A DNA stretch of 64,000 bases from Chrysophaeum taylorii (lineage: Eukaryota > Sar > Pelagophyceae > Pelagomonadales > Pelagomonadaceae). Positions 19,935 through 30,999 of the stretch are shown here, piece after piece (the stretch's first letter is position 1; each line of letters begins with the position of its first letter). The stretch covers positions 59,749 through 123,748 of the forward strand of contig JAQMWT010000066.1 in the NCBI GenBank assembly GCA_029834535.1, given 5' to 3'. The position numbers and the translations under genes were made by a program. Under the pieces are notes generated by a model. It made no database searches, was not told the DNA's origin, and saw nothing but the letters and a program-made list of their open reading frames with translations.

Positions 19935-22900
19935 TTATCGCCAGACCTGGGGTCGCGAGTGGCGCGCGGTAAAGGTTTGGTATTCGGAGAGCATCGACGT
20001 CAGGGTGTCGTCGAGGCGGCGGGCCCGGTCGTCGAGGCGGGCGCGGAGGCTCGCGCTCGCGCGCGTGCTTTGGTCGCATCGTCGCCGGAACGCTTCGACC
20101 GACCCAAGTTCGTCGGTCGTCATTCCCGGGTACTCGTGTTTGAGGTCGTCGACCCGGGACTCGAGGGAGGAGCGTTTTCCTCCTCCTCCTCCATTCCTCG
20201 GTTGTTTCGTAGAATTCTCGCGCTCGCGTCGTCTTCTTCGGGCGATCGCGTCTCGAACGATGCGGCGCGCGGCCGTCGTTTCGTCGAGGAGACAAAGCCG
20301 CCGCCGCGCGGCCGCCGCCGAATTGTCGCGCCAGGTCGCGTGGGCACGGACCCAGCCGTAGACGCGGAGCGCCTCGTCGCGCTCCCGTCGCCGCGGCAAG
20401 AGCGCTCGCAGGAGATCTTCGTCGCGATTACTTCTTTTTCGGCGGCCGTAGGAGGAGGAATCATATTCTTCTTCGAAGCGTGCTGCGCTGCAGGCGGAAA
20501 AGACGCGCGGCGGGAGCACCGCGTCAGCCGGAACGCTCTCGCACGTACCGGCGAGAAAGTCCTCCTCGTCCAGGGTTTCGCGGCCGGAAACGTCGTCGAC
20601 GAGGACGGTCGGGAGGAGGTCGTAGAGGAGGGCTTTGGCCACTCGCAGCTCGCGGCCCAGGACGGCGGCGCCGTAGACTATGGCAAAGGGGGCGCGCCGG
20701 TCGAGGGCCGCGCGCAGTGCCCGGGGAGAGGCGAGCTCGACGGCGCGACGAAGGGCCCGCCGCGCGGCGAGCAGCGGGCCGAGTCGGTCGAGGGCTTTGC
20801 GGGCCGCGTCGACGAGGCGAGCGCAGTCCGCGTCGGCGTGGCGGAAGTCGTCCACCGCGAGCGCGGCGTCGAGGGCGGCCATCAAAGCGTCGGCACGCGC
20901 GGTAGGGTCGCGGCGTCCTTCGAGCTCGTCGATCGCCCTCGCGAGCGCGGACTTGGCGGCACTCTGGCGAGTCGCGAGGTCGGCGGCGCGCGAAACTGCC
21001 TCGACCTCGGCGTGCGGCACGAGGTCCAGCAAAAGCGATCCGTCGTCGATGCGTCGCGCGAGGCGCTCGAGCGCCTCTAGGCGTCGTCGCTTCGCGTCGT
21101 CGATCGATCCGGGATCTTTTTCGAAGACCAACGCCGCGCGGAGGTCTCGCCGGAGGTCGCGGGCCGCGAGGCAGGCGGCGAGGCGAGCGTCGACGGCGAC
21201 CAGCGCGACGCGGACGGCGGCGTCCTTGCGCACGCGCGGGCGGGCGGTCGACGTTTCGGCGTCGCAGCGAGCCTTGACCTTTTCGAGGTCGACGGGGTCT
21301 TCGGCGCCGGACGCCGCCGCGCGGAGCGCGTCGAGGAGCGCGAGCCGCCGCGCGCGCGCCTTGGCCACCAAGGCGCGCGCGACGCGGGAGATCGATATCG
21401 CGGCCCCCGCTCGCCGTTCGATCTCCCGCGTCGCCGCCGCCGCGGCCTCGAACGCCGCGAAGGCGTCCGACCGCAGGACCCTCGCGAGCTCGTCCTCGAA
21501 ACCCATCGCGCCGACTTCGGCTAAGACTTGGCGGACCTCGCGCTCGGCCGCATCCCGAGCGATCCGAGCGCGCTCTCGCTCTCGGGCTTGGCGCGCAAAG
21601 CGCTCGCGGTCCCGGGCCTCGCGCCGCGACCCGAAAAGCGCGATCACCGCGAGCCGGCCTCGCCACCACCGCTGGAGTCTCCGAGCGAACGGGCGCGCCG
21701 CGCTCACCCGGAGCTCCTCGAGACGCGCGAGCGCGCGCCGCCGCACGAGGACGCGCGTTTTGCCGACGAAGACGTCGTCCGCAGACACCACCACCTCCTC
21801 CTCCAGGAGATCGTCGCGCACGGCTTTCGCCACCACCCTCTCGTCGCCCTCGTTTGGAAACAAGCTGGTGGCGCACAATCCGCCAAACCGTCGCGCGAAG
21901 TCGCCAAAGTGGAAGCGAGCGCGGTACCCCCCGACGGGGGCGCGCTGCACGCGCAGCGCTCCGAAGACGCCCGCTGCCACGAGTTGCGCCAGCACGACCG
22001 GGTTGTCGAGGCCTTCTTTGAGGCCCGGCCTGATGCACCGGATGAAACGAGATCGCGTCCCGCGCACGGCCGCGTCGAGCCGCTCGAGGTCGGCGCTCGC
22101 GCGCCTCAGCCGCGCCGTCTGCGTCTTCTGCTCCTCGCGCGAAAAGAACCTCCGCACGATACCCGAGGCGCTCTTGGCGGCGAGCGACCGACCCTCGATG
22201 CTGAGGCCCTCGTTGGCGTTCTGCTCGCGCCACCCCGCCGAGTCGTAGCACACCTTTGTCCCGCCGCCGACGACAAAGTGGTCGACGGAAAATAATAAAT
22301 CGGAAACGCGCTCGCACCGGTCGGTCTCGCGCGCCGCCGCCGCAAAAATAGCCACAAAGTCGGCGTCGGACGCCGCGCGCCCGAGCGCGGGGACCAGCGT
22401 CGCCTCGAACAACCGGACCAGGCTCGCAGCGTCGTCGGTTCGAATGTTCGGCGGCGATACGGCGATTCCCTCGGCCGCGTAGATGGCGAGCTCGCCGTCC
22501 AAAACGACCGTCGCGAAATGGTGCTGCAGCTTCTCGTTGGCAAAGTTCGCGCACAAAGCATCGAGGTCCGGTTCCTCCGTCTTAAATCCCGGCGAGTCGA
22601 CCACGGCGATCGTCGTCGCGGCGGAACCTTCTCCTCCGACGACGGAAAGGCCGACGTCGTCGTCGTCGTCGTCGCGTCGGTTGATGCGGCCGACGAGGCC
22701 CTCCGCGAAGACCGCCTCGTATAGCGCGCAGGCGAGCGCGTCCCGGGCAGCGGAAGCTCTTTCCGGCGGCCAGTTCCCGTTTCCCGTGAGCGCGCGGGCG
22801 AGAGCCTCCGCGTCTCCCAGGCCCGACAACAGCGTCGACCATTCGAGCGACTTGCGCGAGGCCTCGGACACGCCGCATCCGTCGCCCTCGTCGACGAATT

Positions 22901-24842
22901 CGACGTCGCCCGCGTGGACGACCGCCGCCACGATCCGGAAGATCTCCGCGATATCGTCTCGAGCGTACCCGAGGCTCTCGAGGTCGCGCTCGACGTCCGC
23001 CAGCAGCAGCGCCGCCGAATCGTCGTTCGGCCTGCTGCTGCCGACGGGATCGAGGAGGTACGCGTGGTTCTCGCCGAGCCGCAGGGCCGTCCTGGCGTCG
23101 CGGCGCCGACCCGCCGCGTAAAAAGCGCGAAACGACTGGCCGCCGCGCCTCGCGCGGCGCGCTTCGAACAGCACGTATTCGAAGCGATACGACGTCGCCC
23201 GCCTTCTGGCGATCGTGATCGTGGTGATCATGCCGAACATCGACGCGACTTGGTTCCGCGGCGTCTTCGCGCTCCCAAACGCGTCGAGCACGCGCGCGGC
23301 CGCGGGGAGCGCGTCGAGATCTCCCGGCGCCGCGAAGGCCATCCACTCCAAAATTCGAGCGCGCGTTGTCGTCTTCCCGGAGCCACTCTCCCCCGCGATC
23401 ACGAGAGACTGAGGGCTCCTCGTCGCGCGGGACCACGCGGCCGCGGCCGTCGCGTACGGGTGCGGCTCGGGCTGAGCGCCCCAGTCCGAATCGATCAAGA
23501 TCAAGGCGCGCCGCTTGAGATCGTTCGAATACAACAAAGATTCCTCCTTTGGCCGCAACGCGAGCAGCACTTGCCCGGCCTGAGTGTAGATACGACCCTC
23601 GTCGTACCGCGCGCCCAGCTGATAAAGCACCGCGCCTTCCGAGACAGACGCCAAATCGGCGAGGTCATCCATCGTCTGCGTCGAGACGTCGCTCGCCTCG
23701 ACGGGCTCGAGCGAATGCAGCCGATGAACCACGATCTGCCGCCCGGATGGCGTCGCGAGCGTCGCGCCGCCGTCGGCGCGGCGCTGCACGAGCCGGCACG
23801 CCACCCACGACAGTCCGGCGTCGGCAACCCAGAAGTAGTCTTCGCCCTCGTCGCGCACTCCGCCTTCGGGCACCATACGGCTCTCGCGCAGCACGACCGG
23901 CTCGGACTTGGGGGACGCTGGTGGCCGGCCCGCCGGAACCTTGGGTGGTGGTGGTGGTGGTGGTGGTTCTGGCGTACCGGGAAGGCTCGTCGGAGGCGCG
24001 CTCGGAGGCCGGCCCCGCGGCGGCGGACCGCGAGGTGGACCCGGTAAATGCGTCCTCGGAGGTGGGCCACCAGGTGGTGGACTCGGTAAACCGCCAGGTG
24101 GTGGACCCGGCAGCTGCGTCCTCGGAGGTGGACCGCGAGGTGGTGGACCCGGCAGCTGCGTTCTCGGAGGTGGACCGCGAGGTGGTGGACCCGGCAGCTG
24201 CGTTCTCGGAGGTGGGCTGCGAGGTGGTGGACCCGGCAGCTGCGTCCTCGGGGGTGGACCTGGCAGCTGCGTCGTCGGAGGTGGGCCATGAGGTGGACCC
24301 GGCAGCCGCGTCGTCGGGGGTGGACCCAGCAGCCGCGTTCTCGGGGGTGGACCAGGCAGCTGCGTCGTTGGTGGTGGGTTGCGAGGTGGACCTGGAGGAG
24401 GACCTCGCGGTGGCGGTCCTGGTAGCGCCGGTCGAAGTGGCGGCGACCCTCGAGGCGGTCCCGTTATTGGGGGCGGCCCTCGAGATAGTCCTTTCAAAGG
24501 CGCGCCGTGTGGCGGCCCTCGAGGCGGTCCTTGATCTCGAGGTGGCGGCTGCCCGCGAGGTAGACCCTGCGGCGGCAACCCGCGAGGCGGTCCTGGAAAC
24601 GGCGCGCCGCTAGGAGGCGGACCTCGCGGTGGCGGCGGCGGAGGTCCCTTAGGAGGTGGTCCAGGAGGCGGCGGTGGACTGAGTGGCGGTCCGCGAGGCG
24701 GCGGGCACGAGGGCGGGCCGGGCGTCGCAGGCCGTGCTGGAGGGCGCCCCGGCATCGGCTTGCGACTGCTCGGTGGTGGTCCGAGCACCTTTGGAGGCTT
24801 TGGGGGTGGCTGCTGCGCCGGCGGTGCGGACGAAAGCGCCAT
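19935..24842 (-). CDS. Divergent myosin with proline-rich N-terminal extension
   Basis: About 1635 aa, single exon; start at 24842 (MALSSAPPAQQPPPKPP) chosen over an unsupported longer frame. Residues 1-370 are a Pro/Gly/Arg repeat region. An SH3-like myosin N-terminal segment follows, then a motor with P-loop GESGSGKTTT near 482, switch II region DSPGFKTEE near 745, actin-binding-side FIRCIRPG near 934 and an IQ-like helix (RRLQRWWRGRLA) near 1057. The remaining about 550 residues are Ala/Arg/Asp-rich, probably helical, with no known tail domain. Odd features: switch I reads NQVASMFG, lacking the usual Arg, and switch II has Lys where GFE has Glu. Motor activity is therefore uncertain. Convergent with EndoU, divergent (33 bp) from the next gene. 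Confidence 0.85.
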   Translation of the reverse strand: MALSSAPPAQQPPPKPPKVLGPPPSSRKPMPGRPPARPATPGPPSCPPPRGPPLSPPPPPGPPPKGPPPPPPRGPPPSGAPFPGPPRGLPPQGLPRGQPPPRDQGPPRGPPHGAPLKGLSRGPPPITGPPRGSPPLRPALPGPPPRGPPPGPPRNPPPTTQLPGPPPRTRLLGPPPTTRLPGPPHGPPPTTQLPGPPPRTQLPGPPPRSPPPRTQLPGPPPRGPPPRTQLPGPPPRGPPPRTQLPGPPPGGLPSPPPGGPPPRTHLPGPPRGPPPRGRPPSAPPTSLPGTPEPPPPPPPPKVPAGRPPASPKSEPVVLRESRMVPEGGVRDEGEDYFWVADAGLSWVACRLVQRRADGGATLATPSGRQIVVHRLHSLEPVEASDVSTQTMDDLADLASVSEGAVLYQLGARYDEGRIYTQAGQVLLALRPKEESLLYSNDLKRRALILIDSDWGAQPEPHPYATAAAAWSRATRSPQSLVIAGESGSGKTTTRARILEWMAFAAPGDLDALPAAARVLDAFGSAKTPRNQVASMFGMITTITIARRRATSYRFEYVLFEARRARRGGQSFRAFYAAGRRRDARTALRLGENHAYLLDPVGSSRPNDDSAALLLADVERDLESLGYARDDIAEIFRIVAAVVHAGDVEFVDEGDGCGVSEASRKSLEWSTLLSGLGDAEALARALTGNGNWPPERASAARDALACALYEAVFAEGLVGRINRRDDDDDDVGLSVVGGEGSAATTIAVVDSPGFKTEEPDLDALCANFANEKLQHHFATVVLDGELAIYAAEGIAVSPPNIRTDDAASLVRLFEATLVPALGRAASDADFVAIFAAAARETDRCERVSDLLFSVDHFVVGGGTKVCYDSAGWREQNANEGLSIEGRSLAAKSASGIVRRFFSREEQKTQTARLRRASADLERLDAAVRGTRSRFIRCIRPGLKEGLDNPVVLAQLVAAGVFGALRVQRAPVGGYRARFHFGDFARRFGGLCATSLFPNEGDERVVAKAVRDDLLEEEVVVSADDVFVGKTRVLVRRRALARLEELRVSAARPFARRLQRWWRGRLAVIALFGSRREARDRERFARQARERERARIARDAAEREVRQVLAEVGAMGFEDELARVLRSDAFAAFEAAAAATREIERRAGAAISISRVARALVAKARARRLALLDALRAAASGAEDPVDLEKVKARCDAETSTARPRVRKDAAVRVALVAVDARLAACLAARDLRRDLRAALVFEKDPGSIDDAKRRRLEALERLARRIDDGSLLLDLVPHAEVEAVSRAADLATRQSAAKSALARAIDELEGRRDPTARADALMAALDAALAVDDFRHADADCARLVDAARKALDRLGPLLAARRALRRAVELASPRALRAALDRRAPFAIVYGAAVLGRELRVAKALLYDLLPTVLVDDVSGRETLDEEDFLAGTCESVPADAVLPPRVFSACSAARFEEEYDSSSYGRRKRSNRDEDLLRALLPRRRERDEALRVYGWVRAHATWRDNSAAAARRRLCLLDETTAARRIVRDAIARRRRRERENSTKQPRNGGGGGKRSSLESRVDDLKHEYPGMTTDELGSVEAFRRRCDQSTRASASLRARLDDRARRLDDTLTSMLSEYQTFTARHSRPQVWR
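24055..24370 (-). repeat. In-frame GC-rich minisatellite encoding Gly-Pro-Pro repeats
   Basis: Tandem imperfect units of about 45-60 bp within the myosin N-terminal region encode repeats of the type PGPPPRTQLPGPPPRGPP. At least six near-identical copies are visible, so repeat number is probably variable between strains. Confidence 0.8.
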
Positions 24843-24875
24843 AGCCCCCAGGGTAAGGAAGAAATCGTCACGACG
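24843..24875. promoter_or_regulatory. Minimal divergent interval, myosin / plastid-type protein
   Basis: The two inferred start codons are only 33 bp apart on opposite strands. Either the promoters overlap coding sequence or one start is further downstream. Confidence 0.3.
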
Positions 24876-25687
24876 ATGCTCCTTTTTGCGTCGTGGGTGA
24901 TCCCCGCCGCGGGGTTTGTTGTTGTCCCTCGGCAGTGGTCGCCGCAAGGCCTCGCCCGCTCGACGGCTGCCCCGGTTGAGAACACGCCGTTCGAGTCGGT
25001 CGTCGAAGGTATCGATATTGTCCTGGAGTCGCGTCTCGAGAGGCAAGTTGACGGCCGCGGCGACGCGTTCCTCTTCAAGGCGCGGTGCGAAGCGCCTGGC
25101 GCCGCTGTGTTGACGTGCTTCGAGGAAATCCGAGAGAAGGCCAAGACGAATCTGGCCGAGCCAGGGTACGTACGTAGCATGGCTCGGAGTGTCGACGTGA
25201 CTGACCTCTCTCGTAGGTACAGGCCGGGTGATGTACCGCCGTGGATCAAGCGCCAGTTGGTCGAGTTTTCCTTGACCTCAGTCATGGAGGACGTGGTCAA
25301 GTTAACGATCGAGGCCCACGGCCTCGAGGTCTTGGAGGGCGATAAGGGGGAGGAGACGATCAAAGTGCGTAGTCTTGGTGGTGCGCGCGATCGATTGATT
25401 GACGACGACCGCAGTGGACCGAGAATCCGGCCGACGAGGCGAGGACGTTCGTCCTGGGGTCGCCATTCACATTCCACGCCGCCTTTAACGCGACGTTGCC
25501 GGTGGCGGCCGTCGAGTCCGGCGGCGCAGTGACGATCGACTCCTTGTACAAGCTGAAGCCGCAGTCTCACGAGCGAGCGGCGCGAGTCCTGGCTGCCGGC
25601 GGGAAGCTGCCGAATCTGTTAAAGCGAGGAGGAGGGGCCGGGGGGAAGAAAAGCAAAAAGAAGCCGGCGAAGAAGCGCAAGCGATAA
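24876..25687 (+). CDS. Unknown protein with plastid-leader-like N-terminus and basic tail
   Basis: Three exons are inferred: 24876-25165, 25217-25364 and 25415-25687, with GT-AG introns of 51 and 50 nt; the product is 236 aa and continues without frame conflict. The N-terminus MLLFASWVIPAAGFVVVP is hydrophobic and ends in an A-x-x-F pattern, resembling the ASAF-type cleavage region of secondary-plastid leaders. The body (FESVVEGIDIVLESRLERQVDGRGDAFLF, GYRPGDVPPWIKRQLVEFSL, RTFVLGSPFTFHAAFNATLPV) matches no family I know. The last 16 residues are almost all Lys, Arg, Gly and Ala (KKSKKKPAKKRKR), which is unusual for a plastid stromal protein and could bind nucleic acid. Function not assigned. 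Confidence 0.65.
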
Positions 25688-25819
25688 CACACATTCCGTT
25701 AGCGTTTCTTCAAGTTGTAGCCAAGCGGGCAACCACGCGATCCGCTGCAAACCGAGTAGTGAATTACCGTGTAGAGATTCCGTGTTCGTTCGGGATGTAT
25801 GTGTCAGGTCTCAACTCCT

Positions 25820-25846
25820 GGGAGAGAGAGAGAGAGAGAGAGAGAT
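25820..25846. repeat. GA dinucleotide microsatellite
   Basis: About 13 uninterrupted GA units upstream of the poly(A) polymerase gene start at 25925, in its likely promoter or 5' UTR. Confidence 0.9.
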
Positions 25847-25924
25847 CTCACGATGGGCGAGACACACACATGAGACGAAAGTGAGGCTGCGCACCTAGGG
25901 AGGATTTGACTAGGAGTCGCGGAG

Positions 25925-28900
25925 ATGAACGGGTCTCCGGGCGCTTACTCTGAGAGCGCTCGGCCAAAGGGCTCGGGGACTTATGATGCGCGACCCGAGC
26001 GACGACCGGAGGACGACGCGGAGCGGAAAGAGAAGAAGGCGAAGAAAATAAAGAAAAAGTCAAAGGAGGTGCGCGTCTATGCCCTGGTGCATTTATTTAT
26101 CACCCCTTTCCCGCAGACTCGCACCAAGGCAGAGCTGCGACAGTGGATGAAGACGACAGTTGTCCACGGCGTCGCGGACCTCGCGGTCGCGTCGGCTCAA
26201 CGAGAGGCGCGCGCATTGATTGATATTCATGGAAGATGACCCTCTGCCTCCTCCAGGCGGCCAAGCGGAAGAAGCCCGTCAAGATGAGCACGGTTAGTGT
26301 CATTTTTTGTCGTATGTTTTGAATCGGGGTCGACGTTAGGTTGCGGTCGAAGAGGCGCGGCGAAAGCGCGAGGACGAGGCAAATCGTCGCAAGAAAGAGG
26401 AGTCGGACAAGAAGGCCGAGGAGGAGCGCCGGCGCGCCGAAGAGGCGGCCGAGCGCCGGCGCGAGGAAGATCTCGCCGCTGCGCAGGCTGCGATTGCTCG
26501 GGCCAAAGCGGCCGAGGCGACGCAGCCCGCGCGGACCCCCCCGAAGGTCGTTCAGGAAGCCGCGCCCGCGTCGGCGCACGCGTGCGTCGACCGGCCTGGG
26601 TGGGGCGACGACGATGACGACGACGACGACGGTCACCACGAGGCCTGGGGAGGGTCGGCGAGAAAGACGCTGGATGGGCCAACGGCCACGAAGGCATTGC
26701 GGCGGACGCCGGACGAGAAGACGACGAACTACGTGCAACGCGCCTCGACTATCAACAAGGTCGGATCGGCCAAAGGCTTCAGCTCGTCGACCTCGCCGCG
26801 CGTTCGCCCGCCCGAGACCACGGGCCGGTCTCTCGACTTTGGCGCGAGCCTCGGCCTGGCGCGCTCGGCCGCGGCCGGCATGACGGTGCTGCGCCGCGGC
26901 GACAAAGAAGCTCGGTCCAAGCGAGACGCCACCAACGGCTCGAGCGACGCCTCGACCGCCTCTGTCTCTTCGGCTGCCCCGCGCGTGGCAAGCACCTCGT
27001 CATCCTCGGAGACGCTCCAGTGGCCACGCGGCGGACATCCCAAGGGAGGCAACGCCGGGGTGGCGGCACCGCCGGCGGCGGCACCGCCGCCAGCGGCGGT
27101 GCCGCCGCCGCCGCCCGGAACGTCGTCTAGCGGGCCAACTCTCGCGACGGCGGGAAAGGCGTCGTCGCTCAAGACAATCTCCGCCGCGAGCCAGTCGCCG
27201 TCGCATGCGCATTTCAGCAAGGCCAAGTCCTGGGCGAGCGCTGTTGCCGGCGAGTCGTATGCGCCGACCCTGCCTCCCGCCGACGCCGACAACAAGAAGG
27301 ACGCGTCGCCGGCGACTTCAACCCTCGAGCACTCCGCGGAGCCCGGTGGCTCCGTTGCCGAGGCAGCAAAACCGGAGTCGTGGGCAGCGGCGGCTCGTGG
27401 CAAGCAGCCGGTTGTGGAAAATGCGTGGCGCACCAAGCCTAAAGGCGCTCTGGCGCGCGGTTTCGCAGCTCTGCAGGCTCGAGCGGCCCGAGACGTCGTC
27501 GTCGACTCGGGAGTCGCGTCGCGCGACCCTCGAGGGTCAGCGGCTGCCAAGAGCGCGCCGCAAGGTGACCCCTCGTCCTCGACGACCGCTGCCATCGTGA
27601 ATAAGACCGCCGACGCCGCCGTCGCGAAGAAGCCCGAATCGACGCACGATACTACCCCCGAGACGACCGAAGACCAACAATCTGAGGCAACCGCCGCCGC
27701 CGAAATCGAGGCGTCGGGAGATGCGAACGATAACGGCAACGATAACAATACAAACAACGACAACGACAACGACAACGCCAGCAAGAAGCCTGCGACCAGA
27801 CGGGTCTGGGGAGGCGAACTGCCGCCCGCTCTCCGAGCACCGCCCTCGAAAGGGAATAAGCCGCCTCGCGGCGCGGGAGATGCGCCCAAGACTGATGCGA
27901 GCGATTCGTCGAGTCCGGGCGACGACAACACGAAAGGGGGAATTGATCCCCACGATAAGGACCAGCAGCAACAGCAGCAAGGTGGTGTTATCAAGGCATC
28001 GGACGTCATGCCGGCTGGTGGGGGAAAGCCCGCGCACTCGCGGCCCTCGCGTCCGCATCACCATCACAACAAGGGTATCGCTGCGGAAGACGGGGATACG
28101 ACCACCAACAAGGGGCGCAAGGGGGAGTTGGATGACTATGCCAACAAGGCTGTTTACCACAACCACCACTACCAGGCGCAGCGGAACTCGTCGTTCTCTC
28201 CAAGCGCCGCCTCCTACGATCGGCAGCGGGCCTATGCCGGGCAGGTCAAGCAGCCGCACGATCAACACCGGCGGTCGCGCGAGGAGGCGGAGGGCGCCGC
28301 GTATCAGGCTCGGCGCGCGTCGGTTGGCCGGCAGACAGAGGAGGAGCGGAGGCGGCGCATCGACGAGACGTCGAACCTCGATAGCGAGGCGGCCGCGGAT
28401 CGGATGGCGGCGCGCGCGTGGGCCGCGGCGCAGCTCGAAGAGTCGCACGAACGACGGGAGTTTGAACGCCGACGAAGCGCGGGCGTCATGCGCAAGCGGC
28501 TTGCTCGCGACGTCGACGATTTTGTTCGTCGACTCGACGCGGCCATGGCGCCGCAGCGGCTCGCCCGCGCGGCCGTCCTCGCAAACGTGACGGACGTCGT
28601 GAATTCTATCTGGGCACACGCCGAGTGTTCGCTTTACGGCTCGTGCCTGACGGGCCTCGACCTGCCGTCGTCCGACGTGGACGTCGTCGTCCGAGGCCTC
28701 GGCGGAGACCCGACACCTAACCCGCCACAAACGCTGCGAGCTCCCGGGCAGCTCTCGCCCTCGGGCGCCACGGTTCCTCCGCTCGCGAACGCGGCGCCGC
28801 GCATGCCGTACGTCGAGGCCGAAGGTGCCGCTTATCATCTCACCAGTCCAACCGCGATGAAACAGCGACAGCCGCATCCTTCGATAGTCCACGCGCAGGC

Positions 28901-30903
28901 CGCCGCGCGCGGGCAGCAACACCCTCCGCCGCGTGGGGCGAATAATGGAGTCGTCTACCACGCGCCGCAACAACAGAGCGTCGTCGGTACGCCCGTGCAG
29001 CAGCATCAGCAGCACCAGCAGCAGCACCAGCAGCAGCAGCAGCTTCAGGCATCGGCCGAGTTATTCGTCGTGCCACAGCAGCACGCGTTTTCGTCCGAGA
29101 CGCAGCATCCGGCACCGCGCGCGCGACGACGAAAGAACGAGACCTCCGAGCCGTCGGACTACTCCAGACAAGTAGCCGCGTCGTCGCACGACTCGAACGA
29201 CTCGGACTACGTCGCGTACGACGACGAAGACGACGGTTACGAAGACTCGGCCGCAGCGTCGTCGAACAACGACGACGCCACCTCGGCATTCGGCGACGGC
29301 TCGTCGACCTTGAACGGCAAACAGCCAGCGACCAACCACAAGTCGTCGCCGTCGTATCCCGCGCCGTCGGCGCCGCCGCCGTCGTCGTCCGACGGCGGTT
29401 TTTACGGCGAAGAGGACGAGCCTTCGCAGGACAAACACCAGCTGCGGCTGTCGAACGCGACGATCACGGATCCGTTCGACGACACGACGAGCGAGCAGGC
29501 CGTCACGAACGACGAGACGGCGTCGGTCGCCTCGAGCGAACGTCTCCAAAGGAGAAGAGGAAGACCGCAGGATATTCGACCAAACGCGATTTTGCCAGGC
29601 CGACGCGAGGGTACCGACGACGAAGACGAGGAGCAGCAACACGCCGCGTTCACGGCTCAACAGCAGCAGCATCAACAACAACAAAACCACCATATGTTGC
29701 GGGCGAATCACTACGCGGCGACGACGGCGGCGGCCGCGATGCCCGCCGCGCTCCCGCCTCAGGACTCGGCTCCGCCGTTTTCGCGGCACGTCCAAAGCCA
29801 CCTCGCCTACACGGCGCGCGTGCCGCACCGGGCGGCGACGCCAACGCGCGTCGACGCCGTCAACGGCATTCCTCGACAACCCTATCTCAGAAGTCCCACG
29901 CCGCCCGCGACGGCGCCGGCGGGCGTCGTCGTCTGCCTCAAGACGCTCGCGGCCGCGTTGTCCTCGAGGCCGTGGGTTCGCGAACTCAAAGCCATCGAGA
30001 CGGCCTCGATCCCTGTGATCAAGTTGCTCGCAGATCCAGCGCGCCTCGAGCCGCCGGCGCCGCTCCCGTCGTTCCGCCGCGTCCGAAGAAAACCGGAGGG
30101 CGGCGACGCGGGCGACCTCAACGACGACGTCGACGACGATGACGGTTTCGGCGCCCCCGTGTGGTGCGGCGCCGTCGGCCGCTGCGACGCGGGACTTCTC
30201 GCCGTCGACATTAGCTTCGAGGCACCGAACCACGGCGGTCTTGCTTCTTCGCGCTACGCGCTCGAGACGATGAGCCGCTGGCCCGAAGCCACGCCCCTCA
30301 TGCTCGTGCTCAAAGAACTCTTAGTCCAACGCGGTCTCAACGAACCCTTTACTGGCGGCCTCTCGAGTTACTCGCTCCTTCTCCTCGTTATCACTGCGCT
30401 GATGCAGGCTGGCGTGGTAAGTAGTGCTCTCTCTTTCGTCGTCGCCCGTGATGATTCTCCTTCTCCCTCAGGAGCCTCTCGAGACGCCCGCCCAGTTTTC
30501 CCGGGTCGAAAGACCGCCGCCCGGCCAGTCCCTCGCGAGTAGAATACGCGACTGCCGTGCGCTCGGCGTCGACGAAGACGACGACGACGACGCGCTCGGC
30601 TACCTGCTCACCTTCTTTCTCGAGTTCTTCGGTCGACAGTTCGACCCGACGATCCAGGCGGTCTCGGTTTTGCGAGGGGACAGGGGGATCATCCAACTCC
30701 AAGCCCCGTCCTATGAAGACGGGCAGTGGGTGACTCCGCTCATCGAAGATCCGCTTGAAATTTCTAGGAACGTCGCTCGCTCTTGTTTTGGCATCGCGCA
30801 AATTCAGTACGTCTTTTCCCACTGCTTGCAGCTTTTGGAGATCAAGGGCACGGCCAACGCCCTCAAAGATGAGGAAGTCCTTTCTCTCATGCTGGCTTAT
30901 TGA
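25925..30903 (+). CDS. TRF4/PAPD5-type non-canonical poly(A) polymerase with large insertions
   Basis: Five exons are inferred: 25925-26068, 26117-26206, 26257-26292, 26340-30416 and 30472-30903; total about 1592 aa. The second intron starts GCGCGC (GC-AG), the others are GT-AG. The N-terminal about 700 residues are charged or low-complexity with a Lys/Arg/Glu helix near 90-150. The nucleotidyltransferase core begins near residue 840 with VVNSIWAHAECSLYGSCLTG and the metal-binding SSDVDVVV. About 400 Gln/His/Asp/Ser-rich residues interrupt the core before GVVVCLKTLAAAL, ETASIPVIKLLADP and the third catalytic Asp in LLAVDISFE (about 1376). The PAP-associated region (LGYLLTFFLEFFGRQFD, DPLEISRNVARSCFG) lies in the last exon. 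The family adds short A tails for nuclear RNA surveillance. Confidence 0.88.
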
Positions 30904-30967
30904 CTGACGCCCCCGACCACCGCATTCCGTTCCCCGCCTTTCTTCGACCAATCATTGCCCCCGACAG

Positions 30968-30999
<32 letters not shown>

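Noticed and set aside
20680-24613. Plus-strand frames of 522, 377 and 354 codons opposite the myosin
   Set aside because: Composition follows the antisense of the myosin motor and polyproline repeats; no domains.
26729-29027. Minus-strand frames of 426 and 496 codons opposite the poly(A) polymerase
   Set aside because: Low-complexity shadows of the Ser/Ala/Asp-rich plus-strand gene with no family motif.
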